64,000 nt of DNA from Methanomassiliicoccus sp. Lineage in GTDB: Archaea > Thermoplasmatota > Thermoplasmata > Methanomassiliicoccales > Methanomassiliicoccaceae. A program made the translations under genes and the position numbers. The notes beneath the pieces are model-generated. The model did no database searches. It saw only the letters and a program-made list of their open reading frames with translations, and was not told where the DNA came from. This document shows positions 8,674 to 17,559 of the stretch, in pieces (position 1 is the stretch's first letter; the number at the start of each line of letters is the position of its first letter). The stretch covers positions 1-64,000 of the forward strand of contig JAWQJJ010000004.1 of assembly GCA_033485155.1 (NCBI GenBank), in the 5' to 3' direction.

Positions 8674-10821
8674 ATGACAATAAATGATGACACAAGAACA
8701 TGCTCGGCGACAGTAACAGAGATTGCCATCTCCGAAAAAACCGATTTGCCAGAAGATCCCAAGCTATACATCAACAGGGAGCTCAGCTGGTTGAATTTCA
8801 ATCATCGCATCTTCGATGAAGCAGCATGTGAAAATCAACCTCTGCTGGAGCGTGTAAAATTCCTTGCCATCTGTGGCAGCAACTTAGATGAATTCTTCAT
8901 GGTCCGTGTCCCTGGCATATGTAGGCAGGTGGAAAAAGGAGCCTTGGAACCTCCTCTGGACGGCCTATCGCCCCAAGCTCAGATCAAGGAAATCAGATCC
9001 AAAGCTATGGCCCTCATCGACCAATACAGTGACCTATGGAATCACGACCTAGTGCCCAAATTATGGGACAAAGGGATCAGGATCCGAAAATTGGCCGATC
9101 TGGATGAGGAAACGAAGGCAAGTCTCCGGGAATATTTCGAGAGTGATATTTTTCCAGCACTTACCCCTCTGGTATTCGACATCTCCCATCCGTTCCCCTT
9201 CATTTCCAGCTCCACGCTGAGCTTGGCAGTTGTGGTCATCGATCCCGACGGAAACAAGAAGTTCGCTCGCCTGAAGATACCCATCGGCCTTTTCCCCAGG
9301 TTCGTTGATCTATCTCAGCTTAAGGGCAAGACCGTAAACGATGACAGGGAGGTCGATCTCATTCTCCTCGAAGACCTGATAGCCGCTAATATGGACCGAT
9401 GCTTTCCCGGCCTGGTTATCGAGGCAACTTATCCGTTCCGAGTGACCCGTGATGCTGAGCTCCTTTTAGAGCTTGACGAGGAGTCGGACCTGCTCACGGC
9501 GGTCGAGGAGGGCCTGGAGACCCGAAAAGCGGGGCTCCCTTCCCGTCTGGAGATCGATAATGCAATGCCATCCAGCGTCGCGGAGATGTTAGCGAACAAA
9601 TTGGGGCTGTCGCCTGATGCCGTCTATCGGTCTGATTGTCCTCTGGGATTGGTCGATCTATGGCAACTGCATGGGATCAACAGGCAGGACCTGAAGGATA
9701 TTCCTTTCATACCGAACATTCCTGCGTCTCTCTCCGAGCACAGGGACGTCCTGGGTGAAATATGCCATCATGATGAGATCCTGTATCACCCGTACGATAG
9801 CTTCCAGCCCATCGTAAATCTCATAAGGCGCGCCTCCAGGGACCCGGATGTCCTGGCCATCAAGATAACGCTGTACAGGATCGACGTGTCCTCGCCGATG
9901 ATCGAGGCTTTGGTGGAAGCGCGACATAATCAAAAAGCCGTGTCCGCGGTGGTGGAGCTTAAGGCCAGGTTCGATGAGCAGGCCAATATCGGTTGGGCTC
10001 GCCGTCTTGAACATGCCGGCGTCCATGTCGTTTATGGTCTGGTGAACCTCAAGGTGCATGCGAAGATGTGTCTCATCGTTCGACGGACGAAGAAGGGGAT
10101 CGTGCGCATATGTCATCTCAGCTCCGGTAACTACAACGCCCAGACGGCGCGAACATATGGAGACCTGGGATACATAACGTGCGATCCCGACATCGCTGCT
10201 GATGTATCTGACCTATTTAACGCACTGACAGGCCTCTCGAGGAAGGAAGAGTACAGGAAACTATTGGTCTCGCCATTCTCGCTCCGGCGCGGGATGTTGC
10301 ATAGGATATCCCGAGAGATCCAGCAGCATAGGGCATCAGGCAATGGCCGTATTGCATTCAAATTGAATGCACTGATCGACAAGGAGATCATCGATGCTCT
10401 CTACCGAGCATCCGTAGCAGGGGTGAAGATAGACCTCAACATACGCGGCATGTGCTGTCTACGTCCGGGGATCAAGGGCATAAGCGAGAATATAAGGGTG
10501 ACATCCATCGTCGGCCGGTTCCTTGAGCACAGCCGAATATACTACTTTCGCAACGGGGGTAATGATGAGATATTGCTCGGTTCCTCCGATCTGATGCCGA
10601 GAAATCTCAACAAGAGGATCGAGATACTCTTCCCAGTTCAGGACGAAAGGATAAGGAAGAATATTCTCGACCATATACTCCAAATCCATCTTGACGACAA
10701 TGTCAAGGGTCGGTGGATGAAAGCGGACGGGTCATACGAACGGATGATGCCGAAGCCGGGAGGACCGAGGGTGGATTCACAAGAATGGATGATTGAGCAT
10801 CGTGGAATCTGGCACGGGTAA
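8674..10821 (+). CDS. ppk1: polyphosphate kinase 1
   Basis: The enzyme reversibly transfers the terminal phosphate of ATP to polyphosphate chains in the cytoplasm. The 715-residue length fits the family. The N-terminal domain starts at YINRELSWLNFNHRIFDEA, a hallmark of Ppk1, followed by FLAICGSNLDEFFMVRV. The catalytic C-terminal half has HPYDSFQPIVNLIRRASRDPDVLAIKITLYR. It also has the phosphorylated histidine at residue 462 (KVHAKMCL) and a second conserved histidine at 619 (FLEHSRIYYF). The gene has its own upstream region. The start ATG at 8674 precedes the conserved domain by about 30 residues. A PsiE-type gene lies nearby. Confidence 0.95.
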   Translation: MTINDDTRTCSATVTEIAISEKTDLPEDPKLYINRELSWLNFNHRIFDEAACENQPLLERVKFLAICGSNLDEFFMVRVPGICRQVEKGALEPPLDGLSPQAQIKEIRSKAMALIDQYSDLWNHDLVPKLWDKGIRIRKLADLDEETKASLREYFESDIFPALTPLVFDISHPFPFISSSTLSLAVVVIDPDGNKKFARLKIPIGLFPRFVDLSQLKGKTVNDDREVDLILLEDLIAANMDRCFPGLVIEATYPFRVTRDAELLLELDEESDLLTAVEEGLETRKAGLPSRLEIDNAMPSSVAEMLANKLGLSPDAVYRSDCPLGLVDLWQLHGINRQDLKDIPFIPNIPASLSEHRDVLGEICHHDEILYHPYDSFQPIVNLIRRASRDPDVLAIKITLYRIDVSSPMIEALVEARHNQKAVSAVVELKARFDEQANIGWARRLEHAGVHVVYGLVNLKVHAKMCLIVRRTKKGIVRICHLSSGNYNAQTARTYGDLGYITCDPDIAADVSDLFNALTGLSRKEEYRKLLVSPFSLRRGMLHRISREIQQHRASGNGRIAFKLNALIDKEIIDALYRASVAGVKIDLNIRGMCCLRPGIKGISENIRVTSIVGRFLEHSRIYYFRNGGNDEILLGSSDLMPRNLNKRIEILFPVQDERIRKNILDHILQIHLDDNVKGRWMKADGSYERMMPKPGGPRVDSQEWMIEHRGIWHG

Positions 10822-10966
10822 TGCTTGCCGAGGCCATCGGGACGACGTTGAACCTGAATGGATGAGTAAGTACTGAACATACATCTTCATATATCGACAA
10901 TTCTAACATTTCATAAAATTTATAATCGCCCGGTCGAATCGATGTTCAACAATTGGGGATTCTCAC

Positions 10967-12427
10967 ATGTCAGTCGCGGAACGCAAGTCAAATGGCGAGC
11001 TATCAGACCTACCGAACTACAGGGCCGCTTTTACCGAGCCGCTGAAAGAGATGGGAATAACATCCCTTGCTGACATGAAGGAGGCCCTTCTGGATGATTC
11101 GAAGTCCGATGCAATGATCGACAACATCATCGGGATCGGTCCCAAGACCATCCAGTCCTGGAGGAAGGCATTCCTCGAGGCCCCCGAGCCAGAGGATGTG
11201 ATGCCCGATGAGCACACCGACGTTGTGGTGGTTGATGAGCACGATGTGCTGGCAGAAACAGTAAATGCGCCATCTGCAACTGACGTCCAGGCAACTTGTG
11301 AAGAGCAGCATGATGATCAAGGAGATGGTGAGAATCCTGAGAGCGAGGAGATTGGTTTCGTGTCGCCTCCGGGAGATCTCTCTGAAGAACGCAACCTCAA
11401 CTGCAGCATCGATGATGCCTATGAAATACGGCAGATACTGATCGATCTCCTGCAGTGGAATGGAGCTAAGAAAAAAGGTCTCGCCTCCACGATGAACTAT
11501 GTGGAGAAGAAGCTGAAGGGCGCGAACCTGGCCCTCTCAATGATAGAGGACGAGGATGCGGACCCGGTGGCACTGATCGCTTCCAAGGGGAAGGGCGGTT
11601 TGGTCTTTTGGGGGCACCTAGATACCGCCCCTGAGGGGGACATGGAGAGCGACCTCCAAGGCGTTGCTGCCCTTGACTTCATCTACGGGCGGGGAGCCTC
11701 GGATATGAAGGGAGCCTTGGCCGCCCTGATATGGGCCGCTCAAAGGATGGCTCCTTGGGATGTACCATACACTATTGTTCTTACTGCCGATGGATTGAGG
11801 GATCAGATCGGATCACAAATGACGGTACGTGATCCTCGATTGATGGCGAGCAAGGGGGTACTCATCCTCGCGCCCACCAACATGATGCCTGCCTTCGGTC
11901 AGGTAGGATATGTCGCCATGAACGTTACCGTCGCTAGTGAGGACAGCATAGTTGATATGTCCAAATTCCTCAGCAACCTGAGTCAAAGCAAGCCTCTGCT
12001 CCAGGACAAGCAATGGCTTCGAGTTGGGTTGATTAGGGGCGGAAAAAGAAAGGATCCTTATGGCCCGGTAGTCTCCTGCCATGCGGCACTGGAGATACTG
12101 ACCGAATCCTCGACCGATGATGCCATCCGGCTGGTCGAGGGGGCTCTGGCCAACACAAATCATCTGACAGAGATACTGAAACGGGTGGAGCCGTTAAAGG
12201 TGGATCCGGAGGTCCCGTTGGTCAAAGAGGTCGAGGAGTTGGCAGGAAGGAAAGCCCAGCTGTTCGAGGTCTCGACCGAAGCGAGTCATCTGATCCCTTC
12301 AATTCCTAACATATGCATTTGTGGCCCAGGCAATTCCGTCCAGACGAAGACCGTGAACGAATATGTGGTCCTCACCGATCTTGAGAAAATGTTCGAAATG
12401 ATCGTGACCCTGGTGGACCGGTCATAA
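10967..12427 (+). CDS. M20-family peptidase-like protein with N-terminal helix-hairpin-helix, probably catalytically dead
   Basis: Residues 1-70 hold a helix-hairpin-helix-like unit (DNIIGIGPKTIQSWRKAF), then an acidic linker to about residue 140. The rest is an M20 peptidase/deacylase fold (ArgE, DapE, CPG2 type). The HxD metal motif is WGHLDTAP (His217, Asp219), and GRGASDMKGA supplies the bridging Asp. The usual Glu-Glu pair is absent: the stretch reads TADGLRDQIGSQ. The C-terminal metal His is also not seen in GPGNSVQTKTVNEYV. By eye the zinc site is incomplete. A TATA-like aaatttataat at about 10916 lies 40 bases upstream of the start. The protein may bind rather than cleave a ligand. 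Confidence 0.7.
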   Translation: MSVAERKSNGELSDLPNYRAAFTEPLKEMGITSLADMKEALLDDSKSDAMIDNIIGIGPKTIQSWRKAFLEAPEPEDVMPDEHTDVVVVDEHDVLAETVNAPSATDVQATCEEQHDDQGDGENPESEEIGFVSPPGDLSEERNLNCSIDDAYEIRQILIDLLQWNGAKKKGLASTMNYVEKKLKGANLALSMIEDEDADPVALIASKGKGGLVFWGHLDTAPEGDMESDLQGVAALDFIYGRGASDMKGALAALIWAAQRMAPWDVPYTIVLTADGLRDQIGSQMTVRDPRLMASKGVLILAPTNMMPAFGQVGYVAMNVTVASEDSIVDMSKFLSNLSQSKPLLQDKQWLRVGLIRGGKRKDPYGPVVSCHAALEILTESSTDDAIRLVEGALANTNHLTEILKRVEPLKVDPEVPLVKEVEELAGRKAQLFEVSTEASHLIPSIPNICICGPGNSVQTKTVNEYVVLTDLEKMFEMIVTLVDRS

Positions 12428-13502
12428 GGTCGGTTTCCAACCACATGCATGGAGAAAACACAGGTAATGAACGTCAGCGCATGATGAGTGGAATGATGAA
12501 GTTGGGATCCTACCGATCAGCAATAAATGGGTTAAAGACCCACTGATGGAAGAGCTTTAACCAATTATTTCTGATCGGGGAGGCGATCTCAAATCAACAA
12601 GCCGTACAATGGGCCTTGTGTTATTACAAAATGGGCCATCAGTTGGTCTATTGTCTGAAATGCGCCCTACAATAAACATGTGGGTAACCTCCATATCTTT
12701 GGGCCCTATCCATGATTATTGGGCCGGGAAGTTCTTCGAAACATGAGACCGAACATGCCCAGCTATCAGAGCCTCCTTCCCGGCCTATAACGCAACAACA
12801 TTGCCAGCCAGACGCCCAAACGCCCGCCGGAGGAAGACGTCCGAAAACTCGATGCCGTATGTTTTTCGGGAAGAAGGCGCCCGGCTGGCGAATCATCGTA
12901 TGTAGAAGGTGTACAAATATATTTGCAACAGGCGCCAAATTAGACATTTGGATTGTTTTCTGAAATATCCTTATTCGAATTTCGAACGGCCTTATCAAGA
13001 GGATGCTGGCAGGGTCCTTTTACACGCGGGGCTCCCCTAAGCCTCATGGCTGGCACATATGGCCTACCGGATTTCTTATTGGGTTTCCTCCATGATCTCA
13101 TCGATGATTGACAGTGAAATGTCGATCGCACCATCTCATGCACAGCCCGTTTTGATATGGTCCGAACTACCGTTGAGCGCTCTTAACTGGAGAGGAAGTC
13201 ATCTCAGAGGTGTCTTGTCGTCAAGGATGAGTTCGATAAGCTTCATAAGGGAGGGAATGAAAATATTGTTCCATCTGATTCAACAGCTTTTATGACTTAA
13301 TGGTCAACGGCCTGGCCGGAGTGCCAGAGGTGTCCGATGAGTGGACCCTGGGATAATGCCCTCATCCTTTCACGAGCCGCGTCCCCAGGTCGAAGGCTCT
13401 TTGGCAATCCTGGGGAAACACTTTTTTCCGCCTCCTTGCCTTTGCCTCGCCGTCAAACCTTGTAGCCACGTATCTATAGAATAATCATCAAACATCATCA
13501 AA
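12428..13502. other. long intergenic region, possibly gene remnants
   Basis: Over 1 kb with no defensible gene. The plus frame 12712-12963 (83 codons) ends with a CRRC pair but lacks a start context or family, and its antisense frame 12648-12998 is equally open. A small hairpin (tgggt/accca) lies near 12527-12542. The region may be degraded DNA next to the two broken genes that follow. Confidence 0.4.
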
Positions 13503-13880
13503 CTAGTATATGTCGGTGGAGGCGAGCGATTCGGCCGAACCTAAAACTCTCTTCACGATGTTTTCATTGAGCGCGATGTGGCGATCAATGGACATCTCTT
13601 TCATCCAGGCCTCATCAATTCCCATGGTATAGATCAGGCCAGTGCGTATCTTACGTTGGAATAACGTGGAACCGGCTGCGTCGTATACCAGATATGGAAA
13701 CATCAACCGTTCCATGAGCGATCTCATCTCCCCTGAGACAGTGCCAAGATAGATGGGCGAAGCGAACCATGAGGACGACATTGGACTTGCTTCAGCTGGC
13801 ATGAGAAAATAATCGTTGGTTTCGCCACATATCTGCATATTCAAAGCGCTAAATCGATAAACACTGGCTCCAAGGACCAA
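13503..13880 (-). pseudogene. truncated NADPH-dependent FMN reductase / iron-sulfur flavoprotein-like gene
   Basis: The central and C-terminal part of a flavodoxin-fold reductase is visible: SSSWFASPIYLGTVSGEMRSLMERL matches the family's flavin-loop motif (gsPvYf-svsg-mK-f-DR). The N-terminal strand, the phosphate loop (GSPR-GGNT type) and the cysteine cluster of iron-sulfur flavoproteins are missing. The first 20 residues before this motif do not resemble the family and a stop lies just upstream of the TTG start. I read it as an N-terminally deleted, decayed gene. Confidence 0.55.
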
Positions 13881-13936
13881 GCTACATGATCAACGACAAA
13901 AAGCGACTTTTCGCAAATTATTTGGGAATGGGAAGT

Positions 13937-13948
13937 TGGTGGGTCTGC
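13937..13948. repeat. short third copy of the tRNA-Pro 3' end (att-like)
   Basis: The 12 bases tggtgggtctgc are identical to the 3' terminal part of the tRNA-Pro gene (32643-32654) and to the att-like copy at 16233-16244. The bases just before it (atgggaagt) also resemble those before the 16.2-kb copy (atgggaaat). A 12-bp match alone is weak, but the shared flank makes chance less likely. Confidence 0.4.
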
Positions 13949-14045
13949 GAACACATATCATCAACCAGCCAGATGTCTCATTGTCTAGATCAGTAGCAAT
14001 CAGGCAATGTTCTAGGCAACGTGCTGGTAAGCCTTTTCCACATTT

Positions 14046-14403
14046 TCAATATTGAAGCGCCTTTGAATCAGATTCCTTCTGATCTCCGATGTTCTTCGCC
14101 GCGACGGGATCCGTAGACAGGTACACCTTCAGTTTGCCGCATGGTAACTCTACGCACTCGGCACAGGTGTCGACACGCTTCGCCATAGCACAGGGCCTCA
14201 CCGAGCAGAGTTCTCGGCAGTAGCCAGAAATCCTAGCGGACTTGCATCCTTCGCACTCGATATCTTCTGGCGCGTGCTCAGCTCTCCCGTCGGCCCAATT
14301 CTTGACCAACCGCTCCCTCCATTCCTGGTCATCAGCTTTCGTAGCTCTATATGTCTCGCATTCCTGGCAATTCAGGCCACATAGGCGCTATCGAATCAGA
14401 CAT
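14046..14403 (-). pseudogene. DUF3795 cysteine-rich protein, frameshifted
   Basis: The open part (TTG 14309 to 14046) encodes WADGRAEHAPEDIECEGCKSARISGYC with further CxxxxC and CAEC motifs, as in DUF3795 proteins. Reading upstream in the same frame continues the family N-terminus (LCGLNCQECETYRATKADDQ) to about 14388, where a TAG appears. An ATG at 14403, with an aaggtg ribosome site, opens another frame reading MSDSIA. One extra base near 14384-14386 (in gcgcctatg) explains the break. Removing it restores one ORF of about 118 residues. It is a decayed gene or a sequencing error. The biochemical role of DUF3795 is unknown. Confidence 0.65.
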
Positions 14404-14512
14404 CTACATGCACCTTCGCGTGGTCGTTCGAAGATAAAGGACCGTATGATGAGGAAAAAATAGATTTTCTCAATCCGTAAAATATAGATAAACGGGTCGT
14501 CAATTATTCCAC

Positions 14513-16015
14513 GTGAGGCCACTCAGGCTACTAGGCATTCTTGTCGTTATCATTATAGTAATCGCTGGAATCTGGGTGGTCGGACTCGTGCAACCAGCAC
14601 GATCTACCACTCAAACGATCGGCGGGATCACGCTTCCAACGACGAGCGGTACGCCTACATCGGCGGAGGCGCGGCAGATCGCAGCGGCAGCGTATGTCTA
14701 CGGCTACCCACTCGTGTTTATGGACGTCTGGGAGGAACACCAAACGGCTGTGTCGACGCCGGATCATGTGCACGGCCTGATACCCATCAACCAGGTCCTG
14801 AGACCATACCGGGAACAACAGATCGAACAGCTGCATACCGCTCCCTATCCGTACGTTGACGGGGGCTATGTCGGGGGCTGGTTTAATCTGACAACAGAAC
14901 CGATGGTGCTGAGCGTTCCCGCCTCGAGCGGCCGGTACTATGTGTTGATGCTGGAAGATATGTGGACGAATGATCTCCCTTCAATAGGGCCACGCACCAC
15001 CGGGAATGGATCGGGCAATTTCGTCCTAGTTGCTCCCGGGTGGAACGGGACACTCCCCTCGAATATGACTAAGATCCAATCTACGACGACTACTATCATG
15101 CTAGCGGGACGGACCCAGCAGGACGGTCCTGCCGATCTTACTGAAAATACGGCTTTTTTAGACAACATAACAATCATCCCCCTGAGTGCGTGGGGAACAC
15201 ACTACACGCCGCCGACCACCGTACCGGTGAATACCAACGTGATCCCCAATGCTAGTGCTTCCACGAGCGCTGCTTATGTTGCGAATATGACCTCCGACGA
15301 ATTCTACGGCCGTTTGACCTCTGCCATGGGCAGCTATCCCCCACCCAGCATTGATGCGGCCGTTATTGATCAGATCGCACGCATCGGCATCATTCCGGGC
15401 AAGCCATTTGATTGGGATGGCCTGAGCGCTACAATGCAAGAGGCGATCGTCCAGGGCACTCAGGACGGCATTGCCCAAGTCACTGCTGCGGAGGCTCACT
15501 GGCCAGGCGTTGTCGTAGCAAATGGTTGGAACATCACGCACAGCATGGGTGCCTTCGGGACGGACTACGCCCTTCGCGCCGGCTTAGCATCGGGGAACAG
15601 TGCTGGCAACCTCCAGGAAGATGCCCTTTACTGGTGGTCGTTCGCTAATGCAACAGATGTCCCCTACTCCGGCGGGAACAACTATGTGCTACACTTTGCG
15701 AAAGAAAGCATCCCGCCCGTCAACGCGTTCTGGTCTGTCACCCTGTACGACAGCGAGGGTCATTTCGTAACCAATCCACTCAGCCAGTATGCGATCACAT
15801 CGCACAGCGGTAACCCAAAGTACAACCCGGATGGGTCGCTTGATATCTACATCCAACAAACATCTCCCGGGGCTGAGAAAGAGTCCAACTGGCTTCCCGC
15901 TCCGTCAGGCGGATTCATGTTCATATTGCGTATGTACTGGCCACAGGATTCCGCGCTGAACGGCTCGTGGGTGCCGCCAGCAGTCCAGACAGTGGGGCCG
16001 GCCATCATGGCATGA
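14513..16015 (+). CDS. membrane-anchored DUF1254/DUF1214 domain protein
   Basis: The 500-residue protein has an N-terminal membrane helix (about residues 5-27) and then an extracytoplasmic region. Residues about 50-190 match DUF1254 (AYVYGYPLVFMDVWEEH, then GGWFNLTTEPMVLSVP and RYYVLMLEDMWTN). Residues about 350-490 match DUF1214 (YALRAGLASGNSAG, KESIPPVNAFWSVTLYDSEGHFV, NWLPAPSGGFMFILRMYWP). The two-domain order is usual for this family, which is common in bacteria and in some archaea. Its function is unknown. The start is GTG at 14513, with a TATA-like aaaatatagataa upstream at about 14479. The gene lies between two att-like sites. Confidence 0.8.
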   Translation: MRPLRLLGILVVIIIVIAGIWVVGLVQPARSTTQTIGGITLPTTSGTPTSAEARQIAAAAYVYGYPLVFMDVWEEHQTAVSTPDHVHGLIPINQVLRPYREQQIEQLHTAPYPYVDGGYVGGWFNLTTEPMVLSVPASSGRYYVLMLEDMWTNDLPSIGPRTTGNGSGNFVLVAPGWNGTLPSNMTKIQSTTTTIMLAGRTQQDGPADLTENTAFLDNITIIPLSAWGTHYTPPTTVPVNTNVIPNASASTSAAYVANMTSDEFYGRLTSAMGSYPPPSIDAAVIDQIARIGIIPGKPFDWDGLSATMQEAIVQGTQDGIAQVTAAEAHWPGVVVANGWNITHSMGAFGTDYALRAGLASGNSAGNLQEDALYWWSFANATDVPYSGGNNYVLHFAKESIPPVNAFWSVTLYDSEGHFVTNPLSQYAITSHSGNPKYNPDGSLDIYIQQTSPGAEKESNWLPAPSGGFMFILRMYWPQDSALNGSWVPPAVQTVGPAIMA

Positions 16016-16231
16016 ATATGGCGACGTCGGCATTGTAGCGTTTCATAAATATCAGAATGTAGGGGCGCCCCCACCACCAGTGCTTACCCTGTCAGGATTA
16101 AAACCGGTGCGGTATTTATGGAATTGAGCAGGTCTTTACGAAAATGGCGGACCAATCGGACGTCCCACCAAAGTCGATAAGGAAGAGTAGGAGGAAGCAA
16201 AGTTAAAAAATCAGATATCTGGATGGGAAAT

Positions 16232-16247
16232 ATGGTGGGTCTGCCCG
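16232..16247. repeat. left attachment site (attL-like copy of tRNA-Pro 3' end)
   Basis: The 16 bases atggtgggtctgcccg are identical to 32642-32657, which is the 3' end of the tRNA-Pro gene including the encoded CCA. Orientation is the same. On its right, bases 16242-16266 form an inverted repeat (ctgccc / gggcag with inner gac/gtc). It marks the likely left end of the integrated element. Confidence 0.7.
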
Positions 16248-16404
16248 GACTTAATATGTCGGGCAGCCAGTCAATCATTCTAGGTTTCAATAGCGATTAT
16301 TCGGGAACAGAGCGAGGCGCTGGATAAACCCCTTCTTTTTATTCATCTAAGAGTCCCCGGCTACTCCATTATTTCTCTCCTTACTTTTTAATAAAAATTT
16401 GGGA

Positions 16405-16502
16405 AACCTGTTATTCTGTTAATATTGCGCATTCCCGTGACAACTGACCAATGATTAACAGGCTGCATTCTCAACCCGTTCATGGCTTGTTAATCTGTTA
16501 AT
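16405..16502. repeat. left-end cluster of attaacagg-type repeats
   Basis: Variants of the 9-mer attaacagg occur at 16406-16414, 16415-16423, 16454-16462, 16486-16494 and 16494-16502, mostly on the minus strand. The same motif is clustered at 31421-31509 at the other end of the element. They could be integrase arm-binding sites or replication repeats. Confidence 0.55.
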
Positions 16503-17299
16503 GAGTACTTTTCCCCAGATTCACCCACCCTGCCGGAAAGCATGTCAACACCTCGTCCCAGCCTAAGTTCATGTAATAGATCATCCGAGATCTCGAAGAC
16601 TGCAAGATTGGACGAACTAACGATGCCCGTAGAGCTTGGGCGCTCATCGATGCTCAATGGCCGGACGCGTCCGCGTGCATCCTCGGCTGCCCTTGGTTCG
16701 GGGGATGCAACTGTCAGTGCAACTCCGGTCGGCGAGGCACAAATCACCAGGAATGGCAAGGCGGTTGGATGAGTTACAAAGGAAGAAGAATGACAAAGAC
16801 CCTGGGTGTCCTAACACTCCGTAATAGACAGTCTTAGGAGTTCCTATCGAACTGAGGCAGGCCTTTTTTTGTAATAAATTAATAATAGATTTTCCGGGCA
16901 TCGGTCTCGATAACGGTACAAAACTGGTGGAAGCACCCAATCGTTGACATTTTTCTAAAAGGAATTTTCGTGATTGATTGGCATGATTGGATTCCTTATT
17001 ATGCAATACATCGCAATGGTCCGCACTCTACATGCCTGATGAATGATTCCACCGCACTTACGAATCCGTCGTGTTCTAATGCCTGAGTGGTGTAATCGGC
17101 TTCCAAATGAGGATAGTATGTGTGGAGCATCGAGTTTAGCTCGACCTTCGCGCTCTTCCAAGCCAACATTCTGAGACACTTGGCAATGTGGGGCCCATGC
17201 TACGGGGATGTGGTTAACGCCGCATATTCCATTCTATTGCCATCATGCTACGGCGCCCTGTTATCGCCCCGCAATGAGCTTGGCGTGTATAGCACCGCC
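16503..17299. other. left part of the element without a firm gene
   Basis: The most coding-like frame is on the minus strand, 16490-16759 (89 codons from a TTG): it ends ISDDLLHELRLGRGVDMLSGRVGESGEKY but I recognise no family and no ribosome site. Other frames here are shadows. Parts of this stretch may be gene remnants. Confidence 0.35.
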
Positions 17300-17491
17300 T
17301 CAGTGCGACCGCCCGGTCCTGTCCTTGCCACTTAGTGAGTAGGCCCACGCATCGCAGAGCGGGCAGCGGAAAGGGATGGTCTCGCCCTCGAGGAACCTGG
17401 TCTCGCGGATGTCCCCGCGCCATCCGCAACGGCTGCATGAGCGGGCATATTGTCTAAAGGCCGGCGCCTGGTATTTACAATAGGCCAGCAC
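17300..17491 (-). CDS. small zinc-ribbon protein
   Basis: This 63-residue protein holds two cysteine pairs: CSRCGWRGDIRETRF and then FRCPLCDAWAYSLSG, a typical zinc ribbon spacing. The start would be GTG at 17491. Codons read like real coding sequence, with G or C in most third positions. It lies 68 bases downstream of the methyltransferase on the same strand, so it may be co-transcribed. A nucleic-acid or protein-binding role is likely but not specified. Confidence 0.5.
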   Translation of the reverse strand: MLAYCKYQAPAFRQYARSCSRCGWRGDIRETRFLEGETIPFRCPLCDAWAYSLSGKDRTGRSH

Positions 17492-17559
17492 CCCGGCATG
17501 TTAGGGTATTGTAAGGGACAGGAAGGTGCGGTAGGTCTGCCGGGCCGCCGTACAATCGC

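Noticed and set aside
12712-12963. 83-codon plus-strand frame with a CRRC pair
   Set aside because: No family, no ribosome site, and an equally open antisense frame covers it.
16644-17006. 120-codon minus-strand frame in the element's left part
   Set aside because: Composition does not look like a protein of this organism and other frames are equally open.
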